Below, in pieces: positions 44,568 through 54,022 of a stretch of DNA of 64,000 nucleotides (positions are counted from its first letter, which is position 1; the number at the start of each line of letters is the position of its first letter). The stretch lies in assembly GCF_042688385.1 (NCBI RefSeq), contig NZ_JBHUPY010000001.1:868001-932000 (forward strand), read 5' to 3'. The notes beneath the pieces are model-generated. The model was not told the origin of the DNA. It saw only the letters and a program-made list of their open reading frames with translations, and ran no database searches. The position numbers and the translations under genes were made by a program. This DNA comes from Herpetosiphon sp042688385 (GTDB lineage Bacteria > Chloroflexota > Chloroflexia > Chloroflexales > Herpetosiphonaceae).

Positions 44568-45662
44568 TTACATCCTGCTTCCTCGTGAGCGCTTGAGCAC
44601 ATACAAAAAGAATGGCCCGCCGAGCATCGCTGTCAAAATGCCAACTGGGAGTTCCAAGGGCGCGGCGATCGTGCGGGCGGTTGTGTCGGCCAGCACCAAC
44701 AGCATGGCCCCAATTAAGCCGCTCGCCGGAATCAAGCGGGCATGGTTGGCTCCAAACAGCAAGCGGGCAATATGCGGCGCAATCAGGCCAATAAAACCGA
44801 TAATCCCACCATTGGCGACGGTTGCGGCTGTGGTGATGCTGGCGGCGGCAATTACGGCACTCCGGCTGCGCCACAGCGATAAGCCTAAACTTTGGGCAAC
44901 TTCATCGCCACAACTCAGCGCATCGATTCGGCGCGCAAGCAGCCATAGCCAAGCAATGCCAAGCAACACAAACGGCAAACTACTGGATAGATTGTTCCAG
45001 CTGCGGCCTGATAAACCGCCAAGCAACCATGCAAACACCTCATACAACGGCTGCTCGTTCATTAATAATAATAATGATACGGTTGCTGAAAGCATCGTGC
45101 TGAGCGCTGCCCCTGCCAACAGCAAGGCTGTGCGCGGCGCGTGGCCGCCAACTTCGGCAATGCTATACACAACTGCAACTGCCAGCAACGCGCCGATAAA
45201 GGCACACAGTGCAATCGCATTAAAACCCAGCCATTGCCATTGGACTTGTAGCACAATCGCTAAGGTTGCGCCCAAGGCTGCGCCGCCAGATGCGCCAATC
45301 GAAAACGGATCGGCGAGGGGATTTTGAAACAAGCCTTGGAATGCCGCCCCAGCACTGGCCAAACCAGCGCCAATTAGCGCGGCCAACAGCATGCGCGCCA
45401 GCCGAAAATCCCACACGATTGTTACGGCGGTGCTGTTGGCGTGAGGATGATTAGGCTGAACAATGGCTTGCAGCACATCACTGGGGCTGAATTGCACTGC
45501 ACCAATCCCAAGGCTCACCACCATCGTTAATCCTAAGATGCCAAGCATGCCGCCAAATGCCAGTAGATCGCGCCAATAGGGCTTGGAGAATAAGCGTGCC
45601 AAAACCAACCCTTCAAAACTTGAGCAAGCAGAGCCAATGCTGACTCTACTTGAAAACAACAA
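44568..45662 (-). CDS. btuC: Vitamin B12 (corrinoid) ABC transporter permease, FecCD family
   Basis: The 364-residue protein has about nine to ten hydrophobic helices and FecCD/BtuC landmarks: DFRLARMLLAALIGAGLASAG, FQGLFQNPLADPFSIGASGGAALG, LAWLLGGLSGRSW, the cytoplasmic L-loop region with AQSLG, and GFIGLIAPHIARLLFG. It is the membrane channel for a corrinoid or iron-chelate importer; the cobalamin neighbours favour B12. It starts 17 bases after btuF. The exact start is uncertain because the first 25 residues have no family match. Confidence 0.93.
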   Translation of the reverse strand: MLFSSRVSIGSACSSFEGLVLARLFSKPYWRDLLAFGGMLGILGLTMVVSLGIGAVQFSPSDVLQAIVQPNHPHANSTAVTIVWDFRLARMLLAALIGAGLASAGAAFQGLFQNPLADPFSIGASGGAALGATLAIVLQVQWQWLGFNAIALCAFIGALLAVAVVYSIAEVGGHAPRTALLLAGAALSTMLSATVSLLLLMNEQPLYEVFAWLLGGLSGRSWNNLSSSLPFVLLGIAWLWLLARRIDALSCGDEVAQSLGLSLWRSRSAVIAAASITTAATVANGGIIGFIGLIAPHIARLLFGANHARLIPASGLIGAMLLVLADTTARTIAAPLELPVGILTAMLGGPFFLYVLKRSRGSRM

Positions 45663-45679
45663 TTAAGCTCGTTTGCGGC

Positions 45680-46759
45680 TTATTTGAACAATTCGGGATA
45701 CAAGGCTTGGCTGATTGCTTCCAAGGCATCGGCCAAACGTGGGCCTGGGCGCGAAAGAATATCACCATCCAGAACAAACACCTTGCCATCCTTGACAGCT
45801 TTGATTTCGCTCCAGCCTGGGCGTTGGGCAAGCAGCTCGGCAGTGAACTTGTCGCCGCGTGAGTCAGGCCCGATCAACACCGCTGGTTGGCGATTGAGCA
45901 CTTCTTCGGCGCTAATTTCGGGATACTCTTCGCTCAATTCGGCGAAAATATTGACCCCGCCTGCAAGCTCAATCAGCTGGCCAATGAAGGTTTGTGGGCC
46001 AGCAGTCATCAACGGCTCATCATACACTTCGTAGAACACGCTCAATTTATCGGCAGCAGCAAGCGTGCTGGTTTTAGCAGTTACCGCCTCAATTCGCGTT
46101 TGCATGTTGGCCACAACTTGGGCTGCTTCGCTTGGATGATTGGTAGCTTGACCAATCAGATTAATGTTTTCGTAGACTGCCTCAAAGTTTTCTGCTTTGA
46201 TTGCAATCACGGGAATATTGGCTTGCGCCAGCGCATCGATGACGGTTTGTTGGCTTTCATCGCCCGAAAATACAACATCGGGCTTGAGCGCCACAATTGT
46301 TTCGAGGCTGATCGATTTGGCCGAAAAACCGCCAATTTGATCGATGCTTTTGGCTGCTTCTGGATAATTGCAATACTTCGTCACGCCAACCAAGGCATCA
46401 CCCGCGCCAACCGCAAACAGAATTTCAGTGTTCGAGGGCGCTAATGAAATGATGCGGCTGGGTGCTGCTTGCAATGTCACTTCGCGGCCAAGACTATCCT
46501 TGATCGTCAAAGGATAGCTGACGTTGCTGGTGCTGCTGACCACAGCGGTTGGGCTAATTGTTGTGGTCGGAGTCAATGCGGCGGTTGCACTCACCGCAAC
46601 GGTCGCGGTTGGTGCTACGGCGGCACTAGCGGTTGTTGCGGTTGCTGGCACGGTTGTCGCTGGACTTTGGGTAATGCTACTTTCGGCAGTCCCACAAGCC
46701 ACAAGGCTGCTCAACAACAAGAAAACGCTCAAAAATCGGCTAAATCGAACCTTGGTCAT
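45680..46759 (-). CDS. btuF: Vitamin B12 (corrinoid)-binding lipoprotein
   Basis: The 359-residue protein has a lipoprotein signal (lipobox LVAC, Cys about 22) and a Thr/Ala/Val-rich low-complexity linker to about residue 80. A class III periplasmic binding protein follows: PSRIISLAPSNTEILFAVGAGDALVGVTKYCNYP, GGFSAKSISLETIVALKPDVVF, and ETFIGQLIELAGG-like text. These features match BtuF/FhuD-like proteins. It delivers corrinoid to BtuCD. It is first in the transport block, behind a palindromic repeat element. Confidence 0.93.
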   Translation of the reverse strand: MTKVRFSRFLSVFLLLSSLVACGTAESSITQSPATTVPATATTASAAVAPTATVAVSATAALTPTTTISPTAVVSSTSNVSYPLTIKDSLGREVTLQAAPSRIISLAPSNTEILFAVGAGDALVGVTKYCNYPEAAKSIDQIGGFSAKSISLETIVALKPDVVFSGDESQQTVIDALAQANIPVIAIKAENFEAVYENINLIGQATNHPSEAAQVVANMQTRIEAVTAKTSTLAAADKLSVFYEVYDEPLMTAGPQTFIGQLIELAGGVNIFAELSEEYPEISAEEVLNRQPAVLIGPDSRGDKFTAELLAQRPGWSEIKAVKDGKVFVLDGDILSRPGPRLADALEAISQALYPELFK

Positions 46760-46809
46760 CTGAACTGAACCCCGTCTTAACTAAATATGAAGGATGAAAT
46801 TGTTAAGTT

Positions 46810-46912
46810 CCCTCACCCCCAGCCCCTCTCCCACTGAACGCGGGCGAGGGGAGCACTGAAATCACGGTTCCCCCTTGCCTCGCGGGCGGGAGAGGGGGCT
46901 AGGGGGTGAGGG
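46810..46912. repeat. G/C-rich palindromic element, copy 5, between cbiB and btuF
   Basis: Arms CCCTCACCCCCAGCCCCTC and GGGGGCTAGGGGGTGAGGG; inner ACTGAACGCGGGCGAGGGGA and CTTGCCTCGCGGGCGGGAG. The symmetric fold and position after cbiB suggest it may end the riboswitch-led transcript. No cobalamin riboswitch was seen on the btuF side. Confidence 0.88.
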
Positions 46913-46932
46913 AACGCAAAATGTCTACTTTG

Positions 46933-47859
46933 CTATAAATTATTAGAGCTGCTGACTGACTTGCTGCCGCACTTCGCTCCCCATGCAGCTATTACTAAGC
47001 CCGCCACAACCAGATAGATCACGCGGCGGGCTAGCTGGCGAGCGGTTTGCATTAGGGCTGGATCGGGCTGGGTTGGGCCGTCGCCAAGCGCATAATGCTC
47101 GATTTTGATTAACTGGGTATCCAACGCGCCAGCCATGGCCGCCATTGGCCAGCCTGCATTCGGCGAGGCAGTTTTTCCATGATCACGCCAAGCCACCTGC
47201 CAAGTTCGTTGGCGTTGGCCATGGGCAACCAACCAAAGCATGCCTGCCGTCAAGCGCGCAGGAATCAGATTCAGTGCATCGTCGCAACGGGCGGCAACTT
47301 TGCCGAGATATTCAAAGCGTTGATTGTGATAGCCCCACATCGCATCGAAGGTATTGCTCATGCGATAGGCCGCCAAGCCAGGCAAGCCTGCTGCCAAATA
47401 CCAAAATAAGGGCGCAATCACGCTATCCGAGAGATTTTCGGCCAATGATTCAATCGCAGCGGCGGCAACCTCGCTTGGGCTTAGCTCCGCCGTATCGCGA
47501 CTGACCAAATGCCAGCTTAATAACCGCCGCGCTTCGCTCAAATCGTCTGCTGCAAGTGCTGTTTGCACCTCGCCAACCGCTCGATCAAGCGCCCGATAGG
47601 CCAGCAAACTTTGGGCTACCAAGGCTTGAGCCAGCGGATGTTTAGGGATGCTAGTTGCCAAGCCTGCGCTCAAGCCCAAGCCAGCGCTGAGCCAGATTGC
47701 CCCCCAAGCCAAACGCGCTGCTTCGTTGCGTGGCGAGAAACGCTCGCCTTGTTTGATCCATTTGCCCATCCAAACCACCGGATGGACGTGGTTGGGCAAT
47801 TCTGGTAGCAGCGCATCGCAGGCCAAGGCCAATAATGCACTCAATGCCCGTTTAGCCAT
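46933..47859 (-). CDS. cbiB: Adenosylcobinamide-phosphate synthase
   Basis: ATG at 47859 overlaps the stop of the methyltransferase gene by eight bases, so the earlier in-frame start at 47907 is less likely. The 308-residue polytopic membrane protein carries the CbiB signature LACDALLPELPNHVHPVVWMG, SLLAYRALDRAV, LVSRDTAELSPSEVAAAAIESLAENLSDSVIAPLFWY and NTFDAMWGYHN. It joins aminopropanol phosphate (from CobD) to adenosylcobyric acid (from CobQ), giving adenosylcobinamide phosphate. It ends the riboswitch-led block. Confidence 0.96.
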   Translation of the reverse strand: MAKRALSALLALACDALLPELPNHVHPVVWMGKWIKQGERFSPRNEAARLAWGAIWLSAGLGLSAGLATSIPKHPLAQALVAQSLLAYRALDRAVGEVQTALAADDLSEARRLLSWHLVSRDTAELSPSEVAAAAIESLAENLSDSVIAPLFWYLAAGLPGLAAYRMSNTFDAMWGYHNQRFEYLGKVAARCDDALNLIPARLTAGMLWLVAHGQRQRTWQVAWRDHGKTASPNAGWPMAAMAGALDTQLIKIEHYALGDGPTQPDPALMQTARQLARRVIYLVVAGLVIAAWGAKCGSKSVSSSNNL

Positions 47860-48616
47860 TGGTTGCTCGCTGGGCAATAATAAACATGCCGTTGCTGCCA
47901 TCGCCATAGGCTCGATTTTGGTCTAGGCGATGCCACGCGCTGACCAAGCGCAAGCCAGCATTGCCAAGCAAGCGCTGTAATTCGGGCAAATAGTAATGGC
48001 GGCGGGTCAATTCGTAGCTGGTGCGTTGGCCAGCATTCAGCACCGTCAAGCGATCGGTGCAGGTCATGGCGTTGCGATCTGGAATCACTTCGTACAATTC
48101 CAAGCCTTGTTCAGTTTCTGCCCAGCGTTGGCTTGCTTCGGGCAGCGCAAATGGCCAATCGTTGATGCCAAAAATCAGCCAGCCGTTTGGTTGCAAAAGA
48201 TTAGCTAAATGCTGCAAGCTTTGGGCATCGGCGGCCTCGCTGGGGTAACCGCAACAACTGCGGTCGTACAACGAGAAAATCGCATCAAACGGTTGCGCGC
48301 TCATTTCGATAAAATCTTGTTGGCGAAATTGGCAGCTTTGGCCGCGTTGCTGGGCAAAGGCTTGGGCTGCTTGCAGCAATTCGGGCGCAATATCGATGCT
48401 CAAAACGTGATCAAAGCCACGTTCAGCCAGCGCCACACTATGCCGACCCCAACCGCAGCCAATTTCCAAAATGCTGGCGTTTGGCTCAAGCCCAATTTGG
48501 CCTAACACAAAATCGAGATCGTGCTGGGCGGCAGCATAATCGGCGTGTTGGCGTTCGGCGCTCAATGTGGCAACTTGGCGCGGCGCAAAATAGCGATACC
48601 AATCATTGTTGTTCAT
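47852..48616 (-). CDS. Class I SAM-dependent methyltransferase in the cobalamin operon
   Basis: ATG at 48616 overlaps the cobN stop (ATGA). The 254-residue protein has a Rossmann methyltransferase core: ILEIGCGWGRHSVALAERG (SAM motif I), LSIDIAPELLQAA (acidic ribose contact), and FDAIFSLYDRSCCGY. It is not of the class III tetrapyrrole methylase type (CobA, CobI and so on) that methylate corrin. The substrate is unknown. Four-base and eight-base overlaps with cobN and cbiB point to a function in the same pathway or its regulation. Confidence 0.92.
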   Translation of the reverse strand: MNNNDWYRYFAPRQVATLSAERQHADYAAAQHDLDFVLGQIGLEPNASILEIGCGWGRHSVALAERGFDHVLSIDIAPELLQAAQAFAQQRGQSCQFRQQDFIEMSAQPFDAIFSLYDRSCCGYPSEAADAQSLQHLANLLQPNGWLIFGINDWPFALPEASQRWAETEQGLELYEVIPDRNAMTCTDRLTVLNAGQRTSYELTRRHYYLPELQRLLGNAGLRLVSAWHRLDQNRAYGDGSNGMFIIAQRATNG

Positions 48617-51600
48617 AGTTGGCCTCGCTGTTGCAAATTGCTCAAGCCCAACGATTGGGCAGCTTTGAGCAGATCGATGTCGTGTTGCTCTGGGTCGTGC
48701 CACAAATCGCGATCAATCGCTTCGAGCAAGCGTTCGGCAATCGCTTGCCACGCCCACGGGTTGCTGTCGGCAAAAAATTGCTGCATCTCCTCATCGCGCA
48801 AATAGTGCTCAGCAATCGAGTGATACATCCAATCATCAACGACTTGGGCGGTAGCATCGTAGCCAAACAGATAATCGACGGTGGCGGCTAGCTCTAACGC
48901 ACCTTTGTAGCCGTGGCGACGCATACTTTCGATCCATTTGGGGTTGACCACGCGACTGCGAAACACCCGCCGCGCTTCTTCGCGCAAATCGCGGGTTTGT
49001 GGGCGCTGCGGGTTGCTCGAATCGCCAAAATAGCGGCGTGGGTTGCGCCCAGTCAAGGCGCGAATCGTGGCGATCATGCCGCCGTGATATTGCATGTAGT
49101 CGTCACTATCAAAAATATCGTGTTCGCGATTATCTTGATTCTTGGTGGCAATTTGCACTTCGCTCAAGGCTGTGCCAAAGGCATCGGCGGCTTCAACGCC
49201 ATAGTCATCGCTGGTGTAGGCATAACCGCCCCAAGCGATGTAGGCTTGGGCAAAATCAGCGTCATCTTGCCAATTTTGGCTATCGATCAAGGGCAAAATG
49301 CCTGCGCCATAACTGCCTGGCTTGCAACCCCAAACCCGATAGCGGGCTTGTTGCTGGGCAATTTCGGGAGCCAAGCCAGTTTTGATCAATTGCTCGGTGG
49401 CGGCAAAGGCCTGTTGGCGGGCAAAATTTTGATCAAGTGGTTCGTCAAGCGCCATCACGGTTTGGGCAGCTTGATCGAGTAAACTGACCAAATGCGGGAA
49501 TGCATCACGGAAAAAGCCGCTAATCCGACAAACGACATTAATCCGTGGGCGGCCAAGCTCGGCCAAGGGAATCACTTCAACGCCCGTGATGCGGCGGTTT
49601 TCGGCCTGCCAAACTGGCCGCACGCCCAACAAGGCCAGCACTTGGGCAATATCATCGCCGTAGGTGCGCATCGCGCTCGTGCCCCAAATGCTGATGCCAA
49701 CGCTGCGGGGGTAGCTGCCCTCTTCGCGTTGATAGCGCCGAATCAAATCATCGGCCAAGTGCTGGCCAACTTGCCACGCCGCCGCGCTGGGCAACGAACG
49801 CGGATCGACTGCATAGAAATTGCGGCCCGTCGGCAACACATGGGCCATACCCCGAGTTGGCGCGCCGCTTGGCCCCGCCGGAATGTAGCCGCCATTCAAG
49901 GCATGTAAGAGGCTGGCAATCTCGGCACGCGCACTTTCATGCAAATTGGGAATTAATTGGGTGGCGATAAATTCCAATGGCGCGACCAGCGTTTGATCCC
50001 ACGCTGCTGCGTTGGGCAACAAGCTGGTTTGCAATACGGCTGGAATGGCTTCAATCTGCCAGTTTTGGTGTTCTAAGGTTTGCAAGATAGTTTTGCAATG
50101 CTGTTCGAGCCATGCCGCCACATCGCCGTTGCTGTAGAGGGTTTGTTCGCCTAATTGCAGCGGCTGGGGCAAGCGTTCGCCCAAATTGGCTTGCAACGTA
50201 TTCCAATTTAGGCCATAGAGCTTGCCAACCGCCACGGGCAAACTTGGCACTTCAAGATTGGGTAGTTTGGTCAGGTGAAACAGCAATTCTGGCAGTTGGT
50301 CGCCTTCGGCCAAAGTTCCCAAAATGTGTAACCCATCGCGAATTTGTGCTCCGGTCAGCTCGCACAAGTAGCCTTCAATATCTTCGAGCAGGTGGGCCAC
50401 TTGGCGGCCTTCCATCTCGGCAAAGGCGGTTGGTGTGCCATCTTCGAGGAACGAGCCATCCCAATCGTGGGTGTGGTCGCCGTGGTTGGCCTTGAGAATA
50501 AATTGCAAATCGTCGCTGAGATTGCTGGTTTGCAGCAAGTTCCAAATTTGGCGCTGCAACAGGGGCAATTTATTCGGGTCGAGTTGCTCAACTTGATAAT
50601 ATTCATTGACTAACTGCGCCAATTCGGCTAGCTGGCCATAAGCTCCGGCGCTGGTCATCGGCGGAGTCATATGGTCGATAATGACGGCATGACTGCGGCG
50701 CTTAGCCTGATTACCCTCGCCTGGATCGTTGATGATAAACGGATAAATCACTGGTAAATCAGCAATCAAGGCATCGGGGAAGCACTCGCGGCTGAGGCCA
50801 ACGCTCTTGCCCGGCAGCCATTCGAGCGTGCCGTGTTTGCCCATATGCACCAAGGCATCGGCCTGCCAGCCATCACGTAGCCAGCGATAGAGCGCATAAT
50901 AGCTGTGCGGTGGCGGCAAATCGGGCATGTGGTAGATTGCGTTGGGGTCCATGCCATAGCCACGTGGCGGCTGCAAAGCCACAAAGACATTGCCAAACTC
51001 CAAGCCAGCCAACGCTAAACCTTGCTCGCTCAAATAGGCCGTGCCTGGCGCTTCGCCCCATTGTTTGATCATGCTGGCTTGCAAATTGGCAGGCAATTCG
51101 CTAAACCATTGTTGATATTGATCGACTGGCACATGCACCGCTTGGGCTAATTGCTGCTCGGTCAGCCAGGTTTCATCATACGAACAACGATCGATCAAAT
51201 CGAGCAACAGTTGGTCGCTGCTCGCTGGCAAGTTGCCAACCTGATAGCCCTCTGCTTGCATGGCGTGGAGCAAGGTCAATAATGAGGCTGGCGCATCCAA
51301 GCCAACCGCATTGCCAACCCGCGAGGCTTTGGCGCTGCTATTGGTAAACACAAAAGCGATGCGTTTTTCGGCGTTTGGTTTGTGGCGCAAATTGACTAAG
51401 CGCTGCGTAATGCCGACCACTCGCTCAACCCGCTCACGATCTGGGACGTAGCGCACAATGCCAGAATAGGGGTCTTGCTCCTTGAACGAGATTGGCACGG
51501 TGATAATCCGGCCATCAAATTCAGGAATCGCCACATTAATTGCGGTATCGAGCGAGCTTAATCCGCGACCTGCTCGTTGCCATTGCTCACGCGAGCGGCC

Positions 51601-52920
51601 ACTAGCAATCGCTTGGAGAATCGGTACATTCAGTTGTTGCAGCATGTCGATTTCCCAGCCTGCGAGGGTTGGGCCTTCGGTATTGACGTTGCCCAAGGCA
51701 AACGACAAACTGCAAATCAAGGCATCGATCGGCCCATCTGCTTGTAAGCATTCCAAGGCAGCAGGCAGATTATTCGTGCCGCCTTCTTTGAGCGAGTGGC
51801 TATAAACCGCCCGTGGTTGCATGCCATGCGCTTCGATTGCCTGACAAATTGCATCCACAAACTCGGTGTTGCCGCTGAGCATATGTGCTCGATAAAACAG
51901 TACGCCCACAGTTGGCTTGGCTGGTTGTGCGCTGGTTTGGCATTGCGTGCCAGTGCAGCCTTCGCAGCGATTGAGCGCTGGCGTGTAGATGCCATGGCGT
52001 GGTAACTCTCGCGGCGCATCGTAGCCCCAACCTGTCAGCAATAAGTGGTCGCTCAAGCAAGCTAAGGCATTGACTACATTGTCCAAGCCGCCCTGCATAA
52101 AATAGGTGCTAATTAGGTGCGCCAGCGGCACGCCAACATTCGAAAGCGCCATCAATTCAGGATCAAGCGCCTCGAAGCCAGGCAAATACAGCACAAAGCC
52201 ATTGGTTTGCTGCGTCCATTGTTGCAAGCGCTCGATGCCATGTTCAAAGCCACGGCTCCCAGAAATTAAGCGTACAACCACAATTTCGGCTTGGGGCAAC
52301 AAGCGATCAAGCAATGTATCGAGTGCCGTTTGATCTTCGGCCTCGCCCACATTGGCGGTTTGCAGGCTGGTAAAATCGCTTGGCAATTGGCGACGAGCCT
52401 GCTCAATCAGCAGAATATCGGTATCAGCTTGGGTCAAAAACACAATGCCATTGCCAAGGCTGGGCTGGCTGGCTGGAAAGGCTGGCGCTTGGCTGATGGC
52501 GGCTTGCGTTTGACCATCCCATTTAAAGCCATTGAAGACATGCGGCTTGAGATTGGCTGGCGCAGGCAGCACCTGATCGGCCTGAATCATGGCTTCGATG
52601 TAGTCGTAGAGCGCTACCACCAACTCTGGTTGGTTGAGCGAATGAAACCAAATTGGCTGGCCATCGAACATCAACATGGCCACGTTGGCTAACGGACATG
52701 GTCCCAAACAGCCGCCCATATTCAGATGCACAAGATTGCGCAGCTTGCGACTTTCCCATTCGTGCTGATGAATTTCCGGCCAAACCGGCGCAAAGCCGCG
52801 CTCGGTAATGCCACAGCAGCAACCATGAGCGCAAATAAACAACATACCACGTTTATAGCCAGCGTTGACCATGCGCCCATCGATGCGCTCGACCATATTG
52901 CGTTGCAAACGTTCAGTCAT
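48613..52920 (-). CDS. cobN: Cobaltochelatase CobN subunit with N-terminal ferredoxin-like domain
   Basis: The 1435-residue protein is longer than typical CobN by about 120-150 residues at the N terminus. This extension has Cys30, Cys34-36, Cys71 and Cys75 (MGGCLGPCP), the layout of a thioredoxin-fold 2Fe-2S ferredoxin. The CobN/BchH body follows, with GVLFYRAHMLSGNTEFVDA, HMGKHGTLEWLPGKSVGLS, SVGISIWGTSAMRTYGDDIAQVL and GCKPGSYGAGILPLID. CobN inserts Co2+ into hydrogenobyrinic acid a,c-diamide together with ATPase subunits, which are not in this window. It overlaps cobO by one base and the methyltransferase gene by four. Confidence 0.95.
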   Translation of the reverse strand: MTERLQRNMVERIDGRMVNAGYKRGMLFICAHGCCCGITERGFAPVWPEIHQHEWESRKLRNLVHLNMGGCLGPCPLANVAMLMFDGQPIWFHSLNQPELVVALYDYIEAMIQADQVLPAPANLKPHVFNGFKWDGQTQAAISQAPAFPASQPSLGNGIVFLTQADTDILLIEQARRQLPSDFTSLQTANVGEAEDQTALDTLLDRLLPQAEIVVVRLISGSRGFEHGIERLQQWTQQTNGFVLYLPGFEALDPELMALSNVGVPLAHLISTYFMQGGLDNVVNALACLSDHLLLTGWGYDAPRELPRHGIYTPALNRCEGCTGTQCQTSAQPAKPTVGVLFYRAHMLSGNTEFVDAICQAIEAHGMQPRAVYSHSLKEGGTNNLPAALECLQADGPIDALICSLSFALGNVNTEGPTLAGWEIDMLQQLNVPILQAIASGRSREQWQRAGRGLSSLDTAINVAIPEFDGRIITVPISFKEQDPYSGIVRYVPDRERVERVVGITQRLVNLRHKPNAEKRIAFVFTNSSAKASRVGNAVGLDAPASLLTLLHAMQAEGYQVGNLPASSDQLLLDLIDRCSYDETWLTEQQLAQAVHVPVDQYQQWFSELPANLQASMIKQWGEAPGTAYLSEQGLALAGLEFGNVFVALQPPRGYGMDPNAIYHMPDLPPPHSYYALYRWLRDGWQADALVHMGKHGTLEWLPGKSVGLSRECFPDALIADLPVIYPFIINDPGEGNQAKRRSHAVIIDHMTPPMTSAGAYGQLAELAQLVNEYYQVEQLDPNKLPLLQRQIWNLLQTSNLSDDLQFILKANHGDHTHDWDGSFLEDGTPTAFAEMEGRQVAHLLEDIEGYLCELTGAQIRDGLHILGTLAEGDQLPELLFHLTKLPNLEVPSLPVAVGKLYGLNWNTLQANLGERLPQPLQLGEQTLYSNGDVAAWLEQHCKTILQTLEHQNWQIEAIPAVLQTSLLPNAAAWDQTLVAPLEFIATQLIPNLHESARAEIASLLHALNGGYIPAGPSGAPTRGMAHVLPTGRNFYAVDPRSLPSAAAWQVGQHLADDLIRRYQREEGSYPRSVGISIWGTSAMRTYGDDIAQVLALLGVRPVWQAENRRITGVEVIPLAELGRPRINVVCRISGFFRDAFPHLVSLLDQAAQTVMALDEPLDQNFARQQAFAATEQLIKTGLAPEIAQQQARYRVWGCKPGSYGAGILPLIDSQNWQDDADFAQAYIAWGGYAYTSDDYGVEAADAFGTALSEVQIATKNQDNREHDIFDSDDYMQYHGGMIATIRALTGRNPRRYFGDSSNPQRPQTRDLREEARRVFRSRVVNPKWIESMRRHGYKGALELAATVDYLFGYDATAQVVDDWMYHSIAEHYLRDEEMQQFFADSNPWAWQAIAERLLEAIDRDLWHDPEQHDIDLLKAAQSLGLSNLQQRGQL

Positions 52921-53951
52921 TAGAAATCAATTCCTATTTGGGCGCGAATGCCTTGAAGTCGAAACGGGTGTTTAATCTCGCGCATCTCGGTCACGAGGTC
53001 GGCATGCTCAATCAGGGCGGCGGGGGCATCGCGGCCTGTGATAATCACATGCAGCAATTCGGGCTTGTTGGCCGCCAACCAAGCCACAACTTCGTTGACA
53101 TCAAGCCAGCCAAACGCCAACACATAGGTAAATTCATCGAGAATCACAATTTGATACTGATTCGAGCTAATTGCAGTTTTGGCCAGTTCCCAGCCATGCA
53201 AGGCTTTGGCTTTGGTCGTATCAAGGTCTTTCGATGTCCAAGTGAAGCCATCGCCAGTGCCACCAAACTCAATTTCCATCTTGGCGGCTGCCCGCGATTC
53301 GCCAAACTTGGCGTTTTCGTGTTTGAGAAATTGAATCACGCGCACCTTGAGATCGCGACCCCACGCGCGAGTCATCACGCCCAAGGCTGCCGAGGTTTTG
53401 CCCTTGCCATTGCCAGTATTGACGATTACTAAGCCTTTTTTGCCTTTGCGCAATTTGCGTACTTGCTCGCGATAGCGGCGTTTTTCCTCGGTTGAATGCA
53501 GTTGCGTGCCAGCAGCAATAATTGGTTCCAATTGCTCAACTGCATCATCAGCATGCAATTCAATTGGATTAAACGCCTGATCGCCACGCACTGCCGGAGC
53601 GTATTCTGGCTCTTGCCCCGCTGGATAGAGCCGATGGAAAATCGCTGCTTCAACTGGCTCGCCATTGATCAGATGCTCTTGAACGATCTGTTCAACTAAT
53701 TCCTCATCAAGCTGCTGATACCAAATGCCTTCGGGATAGACCACCGCAATCGGGCCGCGCTGGCAGACACCCAAACAGCTGACGGTCGAGCATTTAACTC
53801 GTTCGGGATTGCGCAATTTGCGCCGATCGCCAAGTTGTTCGAGGGCGTGTTGGGCCAACGCCGCGCCATCAGCATCGCCGTTGCATTGATCACCAGTGCA
53901 AATAAATAAATGGCGGCCATAGGCACGCATCGTCAGTGGGGCATCGCTCAT
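52920..53951 (-). CDS. cobO: Corrinoid adenosyltransferase with N-terminal ferredoxin-like domain
   Basis: ATG at 53951 is preferred over 53984 because CGGAG lies just upstream and the extra 11 codons lie in leader sequence. The 343-residue protein begins with a ferredoxin-like domain (about 10-110) with Cys18, Cys23, Cys54, Cys59 and Cys63 (CSTVSCLGVCQRG). A CobO/BtuR domain of about 190 residues follows: P-loop NTGNGKGKTSAALG, RVIQFLKHE, ILDEFTYVL and HVIITGRDAP. CobO adds the adenosyl group to reduced corrinoid, which needs an electron donor, so a fused ferredoxin-like domain makes chemical sense. First gene after the cobalamin riboswitch. Confidence 0.95.
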   Translation of the reverse strand: MSDAPLTMRAYGRHLFICTGDQCNGDADGAALAQHALEQLGDRRKLRNPERVKCSTVSCLGVCQRGPIAVVYPEGIWYQQLDEELVEQIVQEHLINGEPVEAAIFHRLYPAGQEPEYAPAVRGDQAFNPIELHADDAVEQLEPIIAAGTQLHSTEEKRRYREQVRKLRKGKKGLVIVNTGNGKGKTSAALGVMTRAWGRDLKVRVIQFLKHENAKFGESRAAAKMEIEFGGTGDGFTWTSKDLDTTKAKALHGWELAKTAISSNQYQIVILDEFTYVLAFGWLDVNEVVAWLAANKPELLHVIITGRDAPAALIEHADLVTEMREIKHPFRLQGIRAQIGIDF

Positions 53952-53992
53952 GCTGGCTCCGTTGGGCGACACCCCAGCATGCAAACAGCCAA

Positions 53993-54022
53993 GAAAAACC
54001 TCTTCGGCTCATGCCAAAGAGG
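53993..54022 (-). terminator. Intrinsic terminator of the cobalamin riboswitch
   Basis: On the minus strand CCTCTTTGGC pairs with GCCGAAGAGG (one mismatch, loop ATGA) and is followed by TTTTT. It lies 41 bases upstream of cobO, as expected for a transcription-attenuating expression platform. Confidence 0.9.

Noticed and set aside
46760..46932. Second cobalamin riboswitch ahead of btuF
   Set aside because: I looked for the core blocks on the minus strand and found only a palindromic repeat element.
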